Notes: generated from the letters alone by a model not told the origin. A stretch of 64,000 nucleotides of DNA from Mariniflexile jejuense (GCF_042675665.1 NZ_JBHTJI010000042.1:124001-188000), one strand, 5' to 3'; positions 53,856-63,580 are shown, numbered from the stretch's first letter. Program-made: numbers and translations.

Positions 53856-54584
53856 ATGAAAAAAATTACTTTTGTCCTGTTTTTGTCAATCTCTCTTGTA
53901 AGCTTAGCCCAAGAACAACACATTTATAGTTTTGACACAAGCGAGGAATCGTTTGTTGGAGAAGGTGGCACTGTATCCGCAAGTCCAACTGGGTATGTTA
54001 CTTTCACAAGCACAACTTCATCTTATGCTAGAATGGCACAACTTGTTAAAAATGTTGATGCAAACACATACAAATATTTACATATAAGAATTAAAAATTC
54101 CGCAGGATCTAATGATAAATTAGCACTTACCGCAGGTTCATCAGGTACAATCGTTGCTACATTAGATATATCAACTAATGATACCGATTATAAAACTTAC
54201 TCAGCAGAAATTACGCATGCAAATTGGACTGGTGCTGTTACACCTTTCAAGTTTTTCCCAAAGAATTCAGCAAATAATAATTTAAGTACTGCCGGAACTA
54301 TAATTTACGATTATATAATTTTTAGTAATAGTGCAACTTTGGCTGTTCAAGATATTGAACACTATAAGAGTTCATTATACCCAAACCCAGTAAAAAATGT
54401 TTTAAATATTAAAACCGTTAATAATGATATAATAAAATTAGAATTATATAATTTGTTAGGAAAGAAAGTTGCTAGCAACATAAATTCTAATCATATTAAT
54501 GTTGAAAATTTATCAAAAGGTATATATTTAGTCCAAATTACTACTGAAACTGGAGTCTCTACTTCTAAATTTTTAAAAGACTAA
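53856..54584 (+). CDS. Small secreted protein, beta-sandwich-like, with type IX sorting domain
   Basis: This 242-residue protein has a signal peptide (ITFVLFLSISLVSLAQ). A domain of about 140 residues follows, FDTSEESFVGEGGTVSASPT to TAGTIIYDYIIFSN, with a beta-rich carbohydrate-binding look. The C-terminus is a T9SS type A domain (SSLYPNPVKNVLNIKT). The domain is clearly related to that of the 63007 gene (both have FVGEGG/FFGEGG, the SYARM/NYARI segment, and IIxDYIIFS). Function unknown; location in the PUL suggests a surface glycan-binding protein. It is followed by a strong terminator at 54650-54700, so it is monocistronic. Confidence 0.82.
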   Translation: MKKITFVLFLSISLVSLAQEQHIYSFDTSEESFVGEGGTVSASPTGYVTFTSTTSSYARMAQLVKNVDANTYKYLHIRIKNSAGSNDKLALTAGSSGTIVATLDISTNDTDYKTYSAEITHANWTGAVTPFKFFPKNSANNNLSTAGTIIYDYIIFSNSATLAVQDIEHYKSSLYPNPVKNVLNIKTVNNDIIKLELYNLLGKKVASNINSNHINVENLSKGIYLVQITTETGVSTSKFLKD

Positions 54585-54649
54585 ATATTTATTTTAAATC
54601 AAAAAGAATAATATATATAGTCTGAAAGAATCAACTTAATAGCATCTTT

Positions 54650-54700
54650 AAAATTCTTCTAAATATTTACTAAAAATATATTTGGAAGAATTTTTAATTT
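54650..54700 (+). terminator. Intrinsic terminator after the 53856 gene
   Basis: A 17-bp stem pairs 54650-54666 with 54678-54694 (one G-U), with an 11-nt loop and TTTAATTTT following. It separates the secreted-protein gene from the HTCS gene, so the regulator needs its own promoter. Confidence 0.8.
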
Positions 54701-54782
54701 TAAGAAAAATATAAAAAATTAGACTTAAGCAAATGCTTTACTACTAAATATGATTTAAACCAACCATCCATTCATAAATAAT

Positions 54783-54790
54783 TATATTTG
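54783..54790 (+). promoter_or_regulatory. -7 box for the HTCS gene
   Basis: TATATTTG matches the Bacteroidota -7 consensus TAnnTTTG exactly. It lies 61 bp upstream of the ATG and 83 bp past the upstream terminator. No clear TTG -33 element is visible. Confidence 0.5.
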
Positions 54791-54851
54791 CTAAGTGGTT
54801 GTTTTTAATTAAATTACTAATGTTTAATACTTTGCCTTTTAAGTAAAACTT

Positions 54852-57800
54852 ATGAAACATGTGCTTCCTCTGATATTAAGCATCTTATTTTTAACACCTT
54901 TTTTTTCGGTTAGCCAAAACGAACATTTTATTAATTTAACAAGAGAAGATGGGCTTGCAAGTAACTTTGTTAGAGTAATATATCAAGATTCTTACGGTTA
55001 TATGTGGTTTGGATCTGACAATGGCTTAAATAGATATGATGGTATAAATATGGATTTGTACCGTAATAATAGAGCTGACAAAAGTTCTTTAACAAACAAT
55101 TACGTTGTCGACATATTACAAACCTCTAAAGGAAAACTACTTATTTGCACAACTAATAGTGTTGATGTTTTCAACTATAAAACAGAAAAATTTAAAAATG
55201 TAACTTTAATTGATGATATTACGTACAAAGGAATTATTGAAACTGAAAATAATGAAATATGGGTACTTTCAAAAAATAATATAGTTAACATTTTCAATTC
55301 TAATTTAGAACCTATAGATAGTTTAAATTTATTAACCTTAAAAAAAAATAGAAAACCATTTGAAAACCATATAAATGTATTTAAATATGATAAAAATAAT
55401 TTAGTTATACATTTTGAAGATGATGGTTTCTATTTATTAAACTTAAAAACAAAAAAACTAAGTTATTTAGCTCATGATATAATCCCCAATTCTACTCATA
55501 TTATAAAGATATATCCGATAAGTAAATCAGAGTTTTGGATTTTTAGTTTATTTGGTGTATTTGTTGTTAAAAATGGTGTACTAACAGAAAGATTTGTTGA
55601 GGGTGATATAAAAAATGGTGAGAGTTTAACCAGCAATTTTATTCTAGATTTTAAAATAATGCCCAATAATGAGTATTGGCTATTTACAGATGGTGGTGGA
55701 ATAAATATTTACAACACTACTACAAAAAAGTTTAGATATATTGTTAATGACTTAAATAATAATCATTCTTTAGCGTCCAACTTTATTTATTCAGCCTATA
55801 TAGACCATAACTCATCGTTATGGCTAGGAACAGTTAAAAATGGTGTTAGCCAACTTGATGATGACAACCCCTTTAGCACATACAAGGTAACATCTACAGA
55901 AAAAAATCAAAAGTTCGACATACCAGTAACTTCTATTTTTTTAGATTCAAAAAATAGAGTTTGGGTAGGTTCTGATGGTAAAGGGTTATACAAATTTGAA
56001 GACAATATATTGAAACAAGTAATTTATGACGAATCTATAAAAATAATATCTTGCATCAACCAAATAGCTTCAAATATATTAATTCTAGGGACTTATAATA
56101 ATGGTGTAAGTACCTTTAACATTACAGAAAACAAGTTAATAAATCAGAACTACATAAATCAGGAATTAAATTTAGACACTCGAATTACATTTATTGAAAA
56201 AGACGATAATTCATTTTATATTGGTGGCAATAAGGTTGTTAGATTTAACAAATTAAATAATGCTTTATTAATAAAGCCAGATTACAATTTCACACAGAAT
56301 AATATTCGTGCTTTGTCATTCAAACCCATTTCAAAAGATGCTTCTATTTTTGGTAACGCTTCTGGCCTATACAAATACTCAAATAATAAATTTGAGATAA
56401 TATCAAACCTAACAAAAAAAGTTTACAGTATTTGGAAATATAAAGGTGATAAATATTGGTTAGCAACAAATAATGGTCTCGCTTTAATTGATATTAAAAC
56501 AAATAAAACAATTTTTTATGGAACGGAATCTGGTCTAAATAATGAAACTATAAATTCTTTATTTGCATACAATTCTAAAAACTTGTGGCTAGGTACAGGA
56601 CAAGGCATTTCAAAATTTGACATAGAAACTAAAAATTTTACAAATTACACTTATAAAGATGGGTTTATTGATAATTCTTTTAAGTCTTTAAAATCACTAA
56701 AATTAAATGATGGCCGTTTAGTTTTTGGTGGTGAAAAAGGGCTTTTAGTCTTTCATCCAGACAGTATAAAAACTAAAACAAAAATAAATAAAGTAATATT
56801 TACAAAATTATTTATAAATCATAAAAAACTTACTCCTAATGAGGATAAAATTATAACAGAACCTTTAGAACAGACTAAATTAATTACCCTAAATCGTAAA
56901 GATAAAGTTGTTACTATAAATTTTACAGCATTCAATTTAAAATATGCAAAAAATATAAAATTCTCATACAAACTTGAAGGATATAATAATGAGTGGAGTA
57001 TTACTAAAGAACGGTCTTTAACATATATGAATTTATCTCCAGGCACTTATACTTTAAAAGTAAAAGCTTCTAGTCTGTCTGGTTTATGGGACGAATCGTA
57101 TTCATCAATAACACTTAAAGTCTTACCTGCTTGGTGGCAAACAATTTGGTTTAAAATATTGGTTATTAGCTTTATAATTTTTATAATCTTTATAATCAAT
57201 AAAACTATTTTAAATAAAGAACGCCTAAAAAGAGATTTTGAATTTGAAAAAAAGACATTAAAAGAACAAAATGAATTAGACGAGAAACAATTAGAGTTTT
57301 TCACCAATTTGTCTCACGAAATTCGCACACCTTTAAGCTTAATAATTAGTCCTGTTGAATCAATAATAAAAGAAACTACGAACTTAAATATTAAAAACAA
57401 TTTATCTTTAATTCAAAAAAACGCTTTAAGAATTAATAGGTTGATTAATAGGGGGGTTGATTTTAGAAAAACTCAATTTAAAGAACCAGATATACAAATT
57501 GTACAAGAAGACATTATTAGCTTTCTTAAAGAATTGACAGGAAGCTTTAGTGATTTTTCGATGAGCAAACATATTGAACTTGAATTCATTAGCAACCAAA
57601 AATCCTTGCTTTTATGGTTTGACAAATACATGGTAGAAACCATTTTTTATAACCTTTTATCTAATGCATTTAAGTACAGTAATAAAAACAACAAAATTCT
57701 TTTAAAAATAGATTTAAAAGATAAGCATGTAAGCATTATTGTTCAAGATTTTGGGCAAGGAATTTTAAAAGAAGATATTCCTCATATTTTTGAACGTTTT

Positions 57801-58823
57801 TATCAATCTAAAAACCATATTGGAGGATCTGGCATCGGTTTAGCCTTAACCCATGAATTTGTTAAAGCACACAAAGGAAGTATTAAAGTAGATAGCGTTT
57901 TTGGAAAAGGAAGCACCTTTGAAGTTATTTTTCAATTAGGAAATAGTCATTTTAAAAAAAGTGATTTAGTTGAACTGAATAATAAAACGGAATATGTTCT
58001 TTCAGAAAGCAAATTATTGGAACATAACGAAATACTGGATGTTAAGCTAAAAAACAAAACAATACTTGTAGTAGAAGACGAAACTACTTTAAGAGATTAT
58101 TTATACACAAACCTTTCTAAAACATACATAGTAATAACCGCAGAAAATGGATTAGAAGCTTTAGATATTATAAAAAATCAAAAAATACATTTAGTAGTTT
58201 CAGATATTGCAATGCCAATAATGAATGGTTTTGAATTTTGTAAAAAACTAAAAGAGAACGTAAAAACATGTGATGTACCTGTAATTCTATTAACAGCAAA
58301 AACTCGTAATGAAGAAAAAGTTGAAGGTTATGAAACTGGAGCCGATGCGTATCTTGAAAAACCTTTCTCTTTAGATGTTTTAAAATCTAGAATAAATAAT
58401 CTTTTACAAAGAAGAATTAGACTAAAAGACAAAATGGTTGATAATTTAGACATCACTATAGATTCTGAAACTATCAATACTTCAGACGAAAAATTCTATG
58501 AACAAACCTTAGCCATTATTGAAAAACATATTGACGACATAGACTTTAATATTACTACATTCTCAAAAGAATTAGGTATGAGTAAATCTCTTATTTACAG
58601 CAAAATGTCTAAAATAACCAATATGAGCATTAATAACTTAATATTAACCATAAGGCTTAATAAAGCTTCTCAAATGCTTATATATACCAACAAGCCAATA
58701 GTTGATATATCATTACTAGTTGGTTTTCAAAACGCCAAATATTTTAGCACTAGTTTTAAAAAGAGGTTTGGTACTACACCATCCAAATATAGAGATGAGA
58801 AAAGCAATTTAAATGAAATTTAA
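54852..58823 (+). CDS. Hybrid two-component system regulator (HTCS)
   Basis: This single-chain sensor-regulator has 1323 residues in the classical order. The signal peptide is LILSILFLTPFFSVSQ. Periplasmic beta-propeller repeats fill about residues 25-680 (GYMWFGSDNGLNRYDGINMD, SSLWLGTVKNGVSQLDDD). A Y_Y_Y domain reads FSYKLEGYNNEWSITKER, and the membrane segment lies near 764-786. HisKA has His822 in NLSHEIRTPL, and HATPase has GIGLALTHEFVKAHKGS. The receiver has acidic pair E1075-D1076 and phospho-acceptor D1118 in VVSDIAMPIMNG. A C-terminal AraC-type HTH runs from about 1205 to 1320. It senses an oligosaccharide in the periplasm and activates the locus. Two paralogous small genes with a shared upstream motif are its likely direct targets. 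Confidence 0.96.
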   Translation: MKHVLPLILSILFLTPFFSVSQNEHFINLTREDGLASNFVRVIYQDSYGYMWFGSDNGLNRYDGINMDLYRNNRADKSSLTNNYVVDILQTSKGKLLICTTNSVDVFNYKTEKFKNVTLIDDITYKGIIETENNEIWVLSKNNIVNIFNSNLEPIDSLNLLTLKKNRKPFENHINVFKYDKNNLVIHFEDDGFYLLNLKTKKLSYLAHDIIPNSTHIIKIYPISKSEFWIFSLFGVFVVKNGVLTERFVEGDIKNGESLTSNFILDFKIMPNNEYWLFTDGGGINIYNTTTKKFRYIVNDLNNNHSLASNFIYSAYIDHNSSLWLGTVKNGVSQLDDDNPFSTYKVTSTEKNQKFDIPVTSIFLDSKNRVWVGSDGKGLYKFEDNILKQVIYDESIKIISCINQIASNILILGTYNNGVSTFNITENKLINQNYINQELNLDTRITFIEKDDNSFYIGGNKVVRFNKLNNALLIKPDYNFTQNNIRALSFKPISKDASIFGNASGLYKYSNNKFEIISNLTKKVYSIWKYKGDKYWLATNNGLALIDIKTNKTIFYGTESGLNNETINSLFAYNSKNLWLGTGQGISKFDIETKNFTNYTYKDGFIDNSFKSLKSLKLNDGRLVFGGEKGLLVFHPDSIKTKTKINKVIFTKLFINHKKLTPNEDKIITEPLEQTKLITLNRKDKVVTINFTAFNLKYAKNIKFSYKLEGYNNEWSITKERSLTYMNLSPGTYTLKVKASSLSGLWDESYSSITLKVLPAWWQTIWFKILVISFIIFIIFIINKTILNKERLKRDFEFEKKTLKEQNELDEKQLEFFTNLSHEIRTPLSLIISPVESIIKETTNLNIKNNLSLIQKNALRINRLINRGVDFRKTQFKEPDIQIVQEDIISFLKELTGSFSDFSMSKHIELEFISNQKSLLLWFDKYMVETIFYNLLSNAFKYSNKNNKILLKIDLKDKHVSIIVQDFGQGILKEDIPHIFERFYQSKNHIGGSGIGLALTHEFVKAHKGSIKVDSVFGKGSTFEVIFQLGNSHFKKSDLVELNNKTEYVLSESKLLEHNEILDVKLKNKTILVVEDETTLRDYLYTNLSKTYIVITAENGLEALDIIKNQKIHLVVSDIAMPIMNGFEFCKKLKENVKTCDVPVILLTAKTRNEEKVEGYETGADAYLEKPFSLDVLKSRINNLLQRRIRLKDKMVDNLDITIDSETINTSDEKFYEQTLAIIEKHIDDIDFNITTFSKELGMSKSLIYSKMSKITNMSINNLILTIRLNKASQMLIYTNKPIVDISLLVGFQNAKYFSTSFKKRFGTTPSKYRDEKSNLNEI

Positions 58824-58841
58824 ATTATGTAAACATAAATC

Positions 58842-60092
58842 TTATTTAAACTTATCCTTTAAGTTTATTGTTTTATTATTAATAAGTGGTTTTGCACTAA
58901 AACCGATATAAAATATATATAAAAGCAACACAAAATTGAGTAGCATACCAACTTTTAAAGAAGTAAAATCGCTAATAAAACCAATTAATAACTGTATAAC
59001 AGCACCTCCCATAATTCCACTTACTAAAATTCCTGCAAAAGCACCATGTAGTTTATCGATAGAATTTAAACCAAGTGAAAATATAATTGGGTACATTACA
59101 GATAATAAAAATCCACAATATTGAAATCCGTAAAGAGACTCTTCAGCAGAACCAAATAACGCAAATGAAAGGCTTAATATTGCTAATGAGGTGAAAATTT
59201 TTAACACCAACTTACTATCTATAAATTTTAATAGTATCAATCCAACTACACCTCCAATAGTCATTAATCCCCAAAAATTAGCCACTGCACTAGCTCCAGT
59301 TGTTTCATAATCAAACCCATGATATGTTTGTAAAAATTTAGACATCCAATAAGAAATACCTTGTTCTACCCCGACATAAGCAAAAAGACCAAAGAAAAAC
59401 AATTGAACAGTCCTATTTTTAAAAAGTAGTAAATAGCTTTCTTTAGTACCTACTTTTTCATCATCCTCTAATGATACATTAGGAAACTTTATCAAAAACA
59501 CCAATACAATTAATATTAAACTTAAAAAAGCAAATATCCAATATATAGACGTCCAAGACATACCTTTTGAAGTTACTCCAGATAACAAATTAATGATAAG
59601 ACTTGTATTTTCAGCATTACCTATACTAGTTACTAACCATGAATAAACTAGTGGACTTACAAACGAAGCTACTCCAAAAATTAGTTGACCCATTACAGAA
59701 GTAAATGCATAGTTTTCTTTTCCGCCAGATTCTCTTAAAAGTGGATTTATTACTACTTGCAAAATAGCCATACCAGTGCCAATGGTAAATAAAGAAAACA
59801 AGAACACATTAAATGAAGGAATACAAGCAAAAAAAACAGATGCAAATAAAGCTAGAGCAAAACCAATAAGCATCATTCGCTTCTCTCCATATTTTTCTAT
59901 CATAAATCCGGCAGGTATAGACATGACCCCATAAGCAATAAAAAAAGAAAACGGTAAAAACCCAGCCATTGTTTCACTTAGATTATAACTTAACGAAACA
60001 CTTGGGTTTAGTGCACCAAGTATATTTGTTAAAAAAGAAATAACGAAAAAAGCCAATAATATCAATAGTACTAAAATATAATTCGTTTTCAT
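58842..60092 (-). CDS. Sugar MFS transporter (FucP-like), probable glucosamine or amino-sugar importer
   Basis: This 416-residue protein has about twelve hydrophobic segments. Typical segments are LPFSFFIAYGVMSIPAGFMI, GTGMAILQVVINPLLRESGG and LLSVMYPIIFSLGLNSIDKL. It belongs to the same broad family as the 52121 importer but is clearly divergent. The gene begins 38 bp after the GH2 exo-glucosaminidase gene, so the enzyme's monosaccharide product, probably glucosamine, is the likely cargo. It converges with the HTCS gene with only 18 bp between stops. Confidence 0.85.
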   Translation of the reverse strand: MKTNYILVLLILLAFFVISFLTNILGALNPSVSLSYNLSETMAGFLPFSFFIAYGVMSIPAGFMIEKYGEKRMMLIGFALALFASVFFACIPSFNVFLFSLFTIGTGMAILQVVINPLLRESGGKENYAFTSVMGQLIFGVASFVSPLVYSWLVTSIGNAENTSLIINLLSGVTSKGMSWTSIYWIFAFLSLILIVLVFLIKFPNVSLEDDEKVGTKESYLLLFKNRTVQLFFFGLFAYVGVEQGISYWMSKFLQTYHGFDYETTGASAVANFWGLMTIGGVVGLILLKFIDSKLVLKIFTSLAILSLSFALFGSAEESLYGFQYCGFLLSVMYPIIFSLGLNSIDKLHGAFAGILVSGIMGGAVIQLLIGFISDFTSLKVGMLLNFVLLLYIFYIGFSAKPLINNKTINLKDKFK

Positions 60093-60130
60093 TTCAATGC
60101 CTTTTATTTATTTATAAGTTAACCAAAATA

Positions 60131-62725
60131 TTATTTATTAATATTAGTATTCCATCCATTATAAATAAATTCTGTCTCTTTATTATTAAGGTGATTTTTC
60201 TTTATTTTACCTTTATAAGTTCTTATTTCTCCTGGTAATATAGACACATAATTATCTGACCAGATAACAGGCAATATGGACAAGCCAGTTTCTTTGTCAA
60301 CAATTTTTAATTCAATAAAAAATGCCATTTTATCTGATGAATTATTTAAAGTAACTTCAAAGTTTATAAATTCTTCGTTTTCTGTTTTAATCACTTGATG
60401 ACTTAACTTCACTTTTTGAAGTTTTTCAAGTTGTGTGAAATCTGAATATTGTTTTGATGGTGTATGATAATTCCATTTTGGAACTTTGGTTTCATAATCC
60501 AAAACATCTTCTTTTTTGCTTAGCCAATAAAAATTATTATCAATTTCTTCATCTTTGTTGTTTAACACTTTCAGGCTTAAAAAATAGGTGTCTGTTAGAT
60601 TTGATATTTCCTGTAATTTGAAAACATTAATTGAAGAATTTGCTTTGATCTTTGTATTTAATTTTTTCTCAAAAAGAATTTTCGAATTAATATCTAAAAC
60701 TTTAATTTCAAGTTTTAATTCATTTGCGTCTTCAAGTTTATCGTTTACCAAATAAATAGATTCATTATTGTAATTGTATAATGCATGTATAGGCATTCCT
60801 GCTTTTTTAGTGGCATAATATGCTCCATTTGGCATTAAATAGCTATCGTAAAGTTGCCAATACATTTCTGGCCATGCAGAATTTAACATCCACTGAATAA
60901 CACCAGTGGCATCATATCTATTTGCAGAAAATGCTTCAAACATAGGGCGCATTAATTCATAGTTTAATAACTGTGCTTTAAAAGCATAATCTTCAACATT
61001 TTTAGCTTTACAATATCTCTTATTTAAGGCCTCTGTAAATCTATCAAGTGTATTAAATACATTTCTTCCACAATGATAATCCCAAACGTCGTTTATTGGC
61101 CATAAATCTTTTTCAGGAATCATTTTACGTATACTCTCTATAGGAGGTACTTGAGCACCTGGACCAGTTTCTGTATTAAATCCAAAAGCACCACCATATT
61201 TAGTATCATTAAACCAATATATAGGAGGAACATACGCATAGGGACCACGCATTTTAACTCCACTTGGACCTGCAAGAGAATTCCACTCTTTTGCTGAAGA
61301 AAGGTAAACTCTAGTAGAATCGTACTCATTAAATATTTTAAAATATTCTTTTTCTAACTCAGGTAAAGGTTTACAATCGCTACCTGCCATCCAAGTAAAA
61401 ATTGAAGGATGATTTCTTAGCCAAACAACCTGATCTCTCCACGCAGTTGTCATTAATTCTATGTCTTCTGGAGATTGGATTCCTCCGTAAACTTCATCAA
61501 CAGGTTTGCCCAAATAGTTTTCCCACTCCCATTGACAACTCCAACCAACCATAACCAGAATACCCATCTTATCACATTTCTCATAAATTGTATGGTCTTT
61601 TCCCCAAAACCCTTCCAATCTAATTGTATTAAGATTCATATCTCTTACATAGTCTAGTTGTGATTGTATATAATCTTCAGTGTCATCTAGCATAATATTA
61701 TCAACCCAACCACCACCTCTAATAGATATTTTCTTGCCATTTATTTTAAATCCTCTATGACCATCTTTAGTAAAAAAATCAGAAACTTCTCTAATTCCAA
61801 AATCAAAAGTCACTTTATTTATTAGCTTATTACGACATAAGAATTCAACTTTTGCATTATATAATTCTGGTTTACCAATTGTATAAGGCCACCAAAGTTT
61901 TGGGTTTGAGATTTTAAGTTGTTCAAAATCTTTTACCGTTAAAATAATTTTTTTGTTTTCACCCTTTTTTAAACTAACTTTTTTATTAATAACAATATCT
62001 CCAATCTCTATCTTCAAAATACCATCAATGTTTTTTTTATAGTTTATAAGATTTGTTGAAAAAGTTAAATCAACTTTATCATAATCTCCGTCTTTAAACG
62101 AAGATTCTACATAAGGATTTTCAATACCTATACCATTATGACTAATAATACTTACTCTTCTAAAAATACCCATATTATTATCTGGTGGTTCTGGATTCCA
62201 ATCAACAAAACCAATAGTAAAGTCTCCTGGATTTGGTGGAAAAACCTCAATAGCTAAGACATTATTACCTTTTTTTATGTATTTATTTATTTGTAATTTA
62301 AATTGTCTGAACGAATTTATAATTTCTTTATTAGATGCTATTTGTTTACCATTTAACCAAATATTAGCACTATAGTTGATACCTTCAAGATATAAAGAAT
62401 GGGTAAGATTCAAGTTATCTATATCAAAAGTGGTTCTGTACCACCAAGATGTTTTAAAAAGATCTTTACTTATAGTGTCAAGATTTTTTCCCAAATAAAT
62501 ATCCTTATAAATCCCTTTTTTTACAAGTGCGTTAAAAACTGTTGAAGGTACTTCAGTCTCAATCCAAGAACTATCATTGTACAAACTGGTTGAAATTTTA
62601 TTTTCATCAATTTTTATACTACTTTGAATTTTCCATTTTTTTAAGACTTTACTTGTTATATTTTTTTGAGAATATGCCACAGTAACAAAAGCAATTACTA
62701 TGAAAAAGGATATTTTTCTTTTCAT
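60131..62725 (-). CDS. GH2 exo-beta-D-glucosaminidase-type enzyme
   Basis: This 864-residue exported GH2 enzyme (ISFFIVIAFVTVAYSQ) has sugar-binding, immunoglobulin-like and TIM-barrel domains. Its acid/base position reads TWMAGSDCKPLPELE, with Asp (D450) where galactosidases and mannosidases have Asn-Glu. The nucleophile is E519 in FGFNTETGPGAQVPP. A Gly-Ser-Asp motif with this spacing is characteristic of exo-beta-D-glucosaminidases that release glucosamine from chitosan oligomers (CsxA type). This matches the PIG-L deacylase elsewhere in the locus. It is first in an operon with a sugar importer and faces the small secreted gene at 63007. A mannosidase or other GH2 activity is less likely. 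Confidence 0.88.
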   Translation of the reverse strand: MKRKISFFIVIAFVTVAYSQKNITSKVLKKWKIQSSIKIDENKISTSLYNDSSWIETEVPSTVFNALVKKGIYKDIYLGKNLDTISKDLFKTSWWYRTTFDIDNLNLTHSLYLEGINYSANIWLNGKQIASNKEIINSFRQFKLQINKYIKKGNNVLAIEVFPPNPGDFTIGFVDWNPEPPDNNMGIFRRVSIISHNGIGIENPYVESSFKDGDYDKVDLTFSTNLINYKKNIDGILKIEIGDIVINKKVSLKKGENKKIILTVKDFEQLKISNPKLWWPYTIGKPELYNAKVEFLCRNKLINKVTFDFGIREVSDFFTKDGHRGFKINGKKISIRGGGWVDNIMLDDTEDYIQSQLDYVRDMNLNTIRLEGFWGKDHTIYEKCDKMGILVMVGWSCQWEWENYLGKPVDEVYGGIQSPEDIELMTTAWRDQVVWLRNHPSIFTWMAGSDCKPLPELEKEYFKIFNEYDSTRVYLSSAKEWNSLAGPSGVKMRGPYAYVPPIYWFNDTKYGGAFGFNTETGPGAQVPPIESIRKMIPEKDLWPINDVWDYHCGRNVFNTLDRFTEALNKRYCKAKNVEDYAFKAQLLNYELMRPMFEAFSANRYDATGVIQWMLNSAWPEMYWQLYDSYLMPNGAYYATKKAGMPIHALYNYNNESIYLVNDKLEDANELKLEIKVLDINSKILFEKKLNTKIKANSSINVFKLQEISNLTDTYFLSLKVLNNKDEEIDNNFYWLSKKEDVLDYETKVPKWNYHTPSKQYSDFTQLEKLQKVKLSHQVIKTENEEFINFEVTLNNSSDKMAFFIELKIVDKETGLSILPVIWSDNYVSILPGEIRTYKGKIKKNHLNNKETEFIYNGWNTNINK

Positions 62726-62774
62726 TTAAATTTTAGGAATAATTATTTATCACAAATTAAAACCCTTCAATACG

Positions 62775-62829
62775 GTTTTAGGTTTTATATTTTCTTAAAA
62801 AGGTTTGGCTTCGTGTTTTTTATTAATTA
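62775..62829. promoter_or_regulatory. Upstream block shared by the two divergent control regions (copy 2)
   Basis: This block shares CTTAAAAAGGTTTG and flanking AT-rich sequence with 53581-53637. It lies in the region between the GH2 gene and the second small secreted gene. Conservation outside the coding region suggests a functional site or recent duplication. Confidence 0.45.
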
Positions 62830-62920
62830 TTCTAGATAATTTAAAACCTATCAAACAATTATTTTGTATGATATTACAGGTGAATAATTAAAAAATAATA
62901 ATAACAAATAGAAAAATATA

Positions 62921-62944
62921 AAATCAAACTATTTACGGAATATA
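62921..62944 (+). promoter_or_regulatory. Candidate HTCS operator motif (copy 2)
   Basis: AAATCAAACTATTTACGGAA (62921-62940, then TATA) matches the copy at 53767-53790. It is 27 bp before the -7 box TAAATTTG at 62972-62979. The conserved distance to the promoter in both copies argues for an activator site rather than chance similarity. Confidence 0.55.
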
Positions 62945-62971
62945 ATGAACAGCTCTATCGAGTGTGTTAAA

Positions 62972-62979
62972 TAAATTTG
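62972..62979 (+). promoter_or_regulatory. -7 box of the 63007 gene (decides its start)
   Basis: TAAATTTG matches TAnnTTTG exactly. Transcription would start near 62986, after an in-frame ATG at 62977, so the ATG at 63007 is the usable start. Confidence 0.6.
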
Positions 62980-63006
62980 GCCACATATAACTTTAAAATA
63001 ACAATT

Positions 63007-63483
63007 ATGAAAAATTTCACTTTAGTATTATTCCTAACAACGTCAATCCTCACCTTAGCCCAAACAGAAAAAAACACTTACAATTTTGATAACGACACAG
63101 AGGCTTTTTTTGGGGAAGGAGGCAATGTTTCTGCTACTCCTTCAGGCTTTATAACATTTAGCCCAATATCAAATTATGCAAGAATTGTACAAAAAACTAA
63201 TTACATCAATGCTTATGAAAACAAAACCATACGCCTTCGTATAAGTAATCAGTCTTCTACAAACAATGTGTTATCGTTATCTGTAGACGGTAAAGCGATA
63301 GGAAATATTGAAGTATCAACAAATGATGGTAATAGTTTCAAAGAATACGTGTTTAAAATAACTTCAAACAAATGGATTGGAAATGTTTCAGAATTTAAAT
63401 TATTCCCTAGAAACTCTGAAACAAAAATGAATGATGATGATGGTGCTTTAATCATTGACTATATTATATTTTCTAAAAAATAA
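63007..63483 (+). CDS. Small secreted protein, paralogue of the 53856 product without sorting domain
   Basis: From the ATG at 63007 the 158-residue protein starts with a signal peptide (MKNFTLVLFLTTSILTLAQ). An in-frame ATG at 62977 would precede it by ten codons but overlaps the -7 box. The mature part is one domain: FDNDTEAFFGEGGNVSATPS to ALIIDYIIFSKK. It is clearly related to the 53856 protein, but it ends where that protein's T9SS domain begins. It is therefore likely periplasmic or released through another route. Function unknown; a carbohydrate-binding role is a guess from context. A strong terminator follows. Confidence 0.78.
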   Translation: MKNFTLVLFLTTSILTLAQTEKNTYNFDNDTEAFFGEGGNVSATPSGFITFSPISNYARIVQKTNYINAYENKTIRLRISNQSSTNNVLSLSVDGKAIGNIEVSTNDGNSFKEYVFKITSNKWIGNVSEFKLFPRNSETKMNDDDGALIIDYIIFSKK

Positions 63484-63516
63484 TTGAATTAAAGCTTGTT
63501 ACTAATATAGTTTATT

Positions 63517-63580
63517 GCAACCCCAAGATTCTACATGTTTTTAGCATATCATTAAAAAAATTTTGAGGTTGCTTTTTTTT
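63517..63580 (+). terminator. Intrinsic terminator after the 63007 gene
   Basis: GCAACCCCAAGATT (63517-63530) pairs with AATTTTGAGGTTGC (about 63559-63572) with G-U and one mismatch, followed by nine T. The gene is therefore monocistronic. Confidence 0.75.

Noticed and set aside
56819..57307. Minus-strand ORFs within the HTCS gene
   Set aside because: Antisense of the propeller/Y_Y_Y and membrane region; AT-rich sequence makes such frames by chance.
62977..63006. Upstream in-frame ATG for the second small secreted gene
   Set aside because: It overlaps the -7 box at 62972-62979, so it would not be in the transcript, and it puts ten residues ahead of a clear signal peptide.
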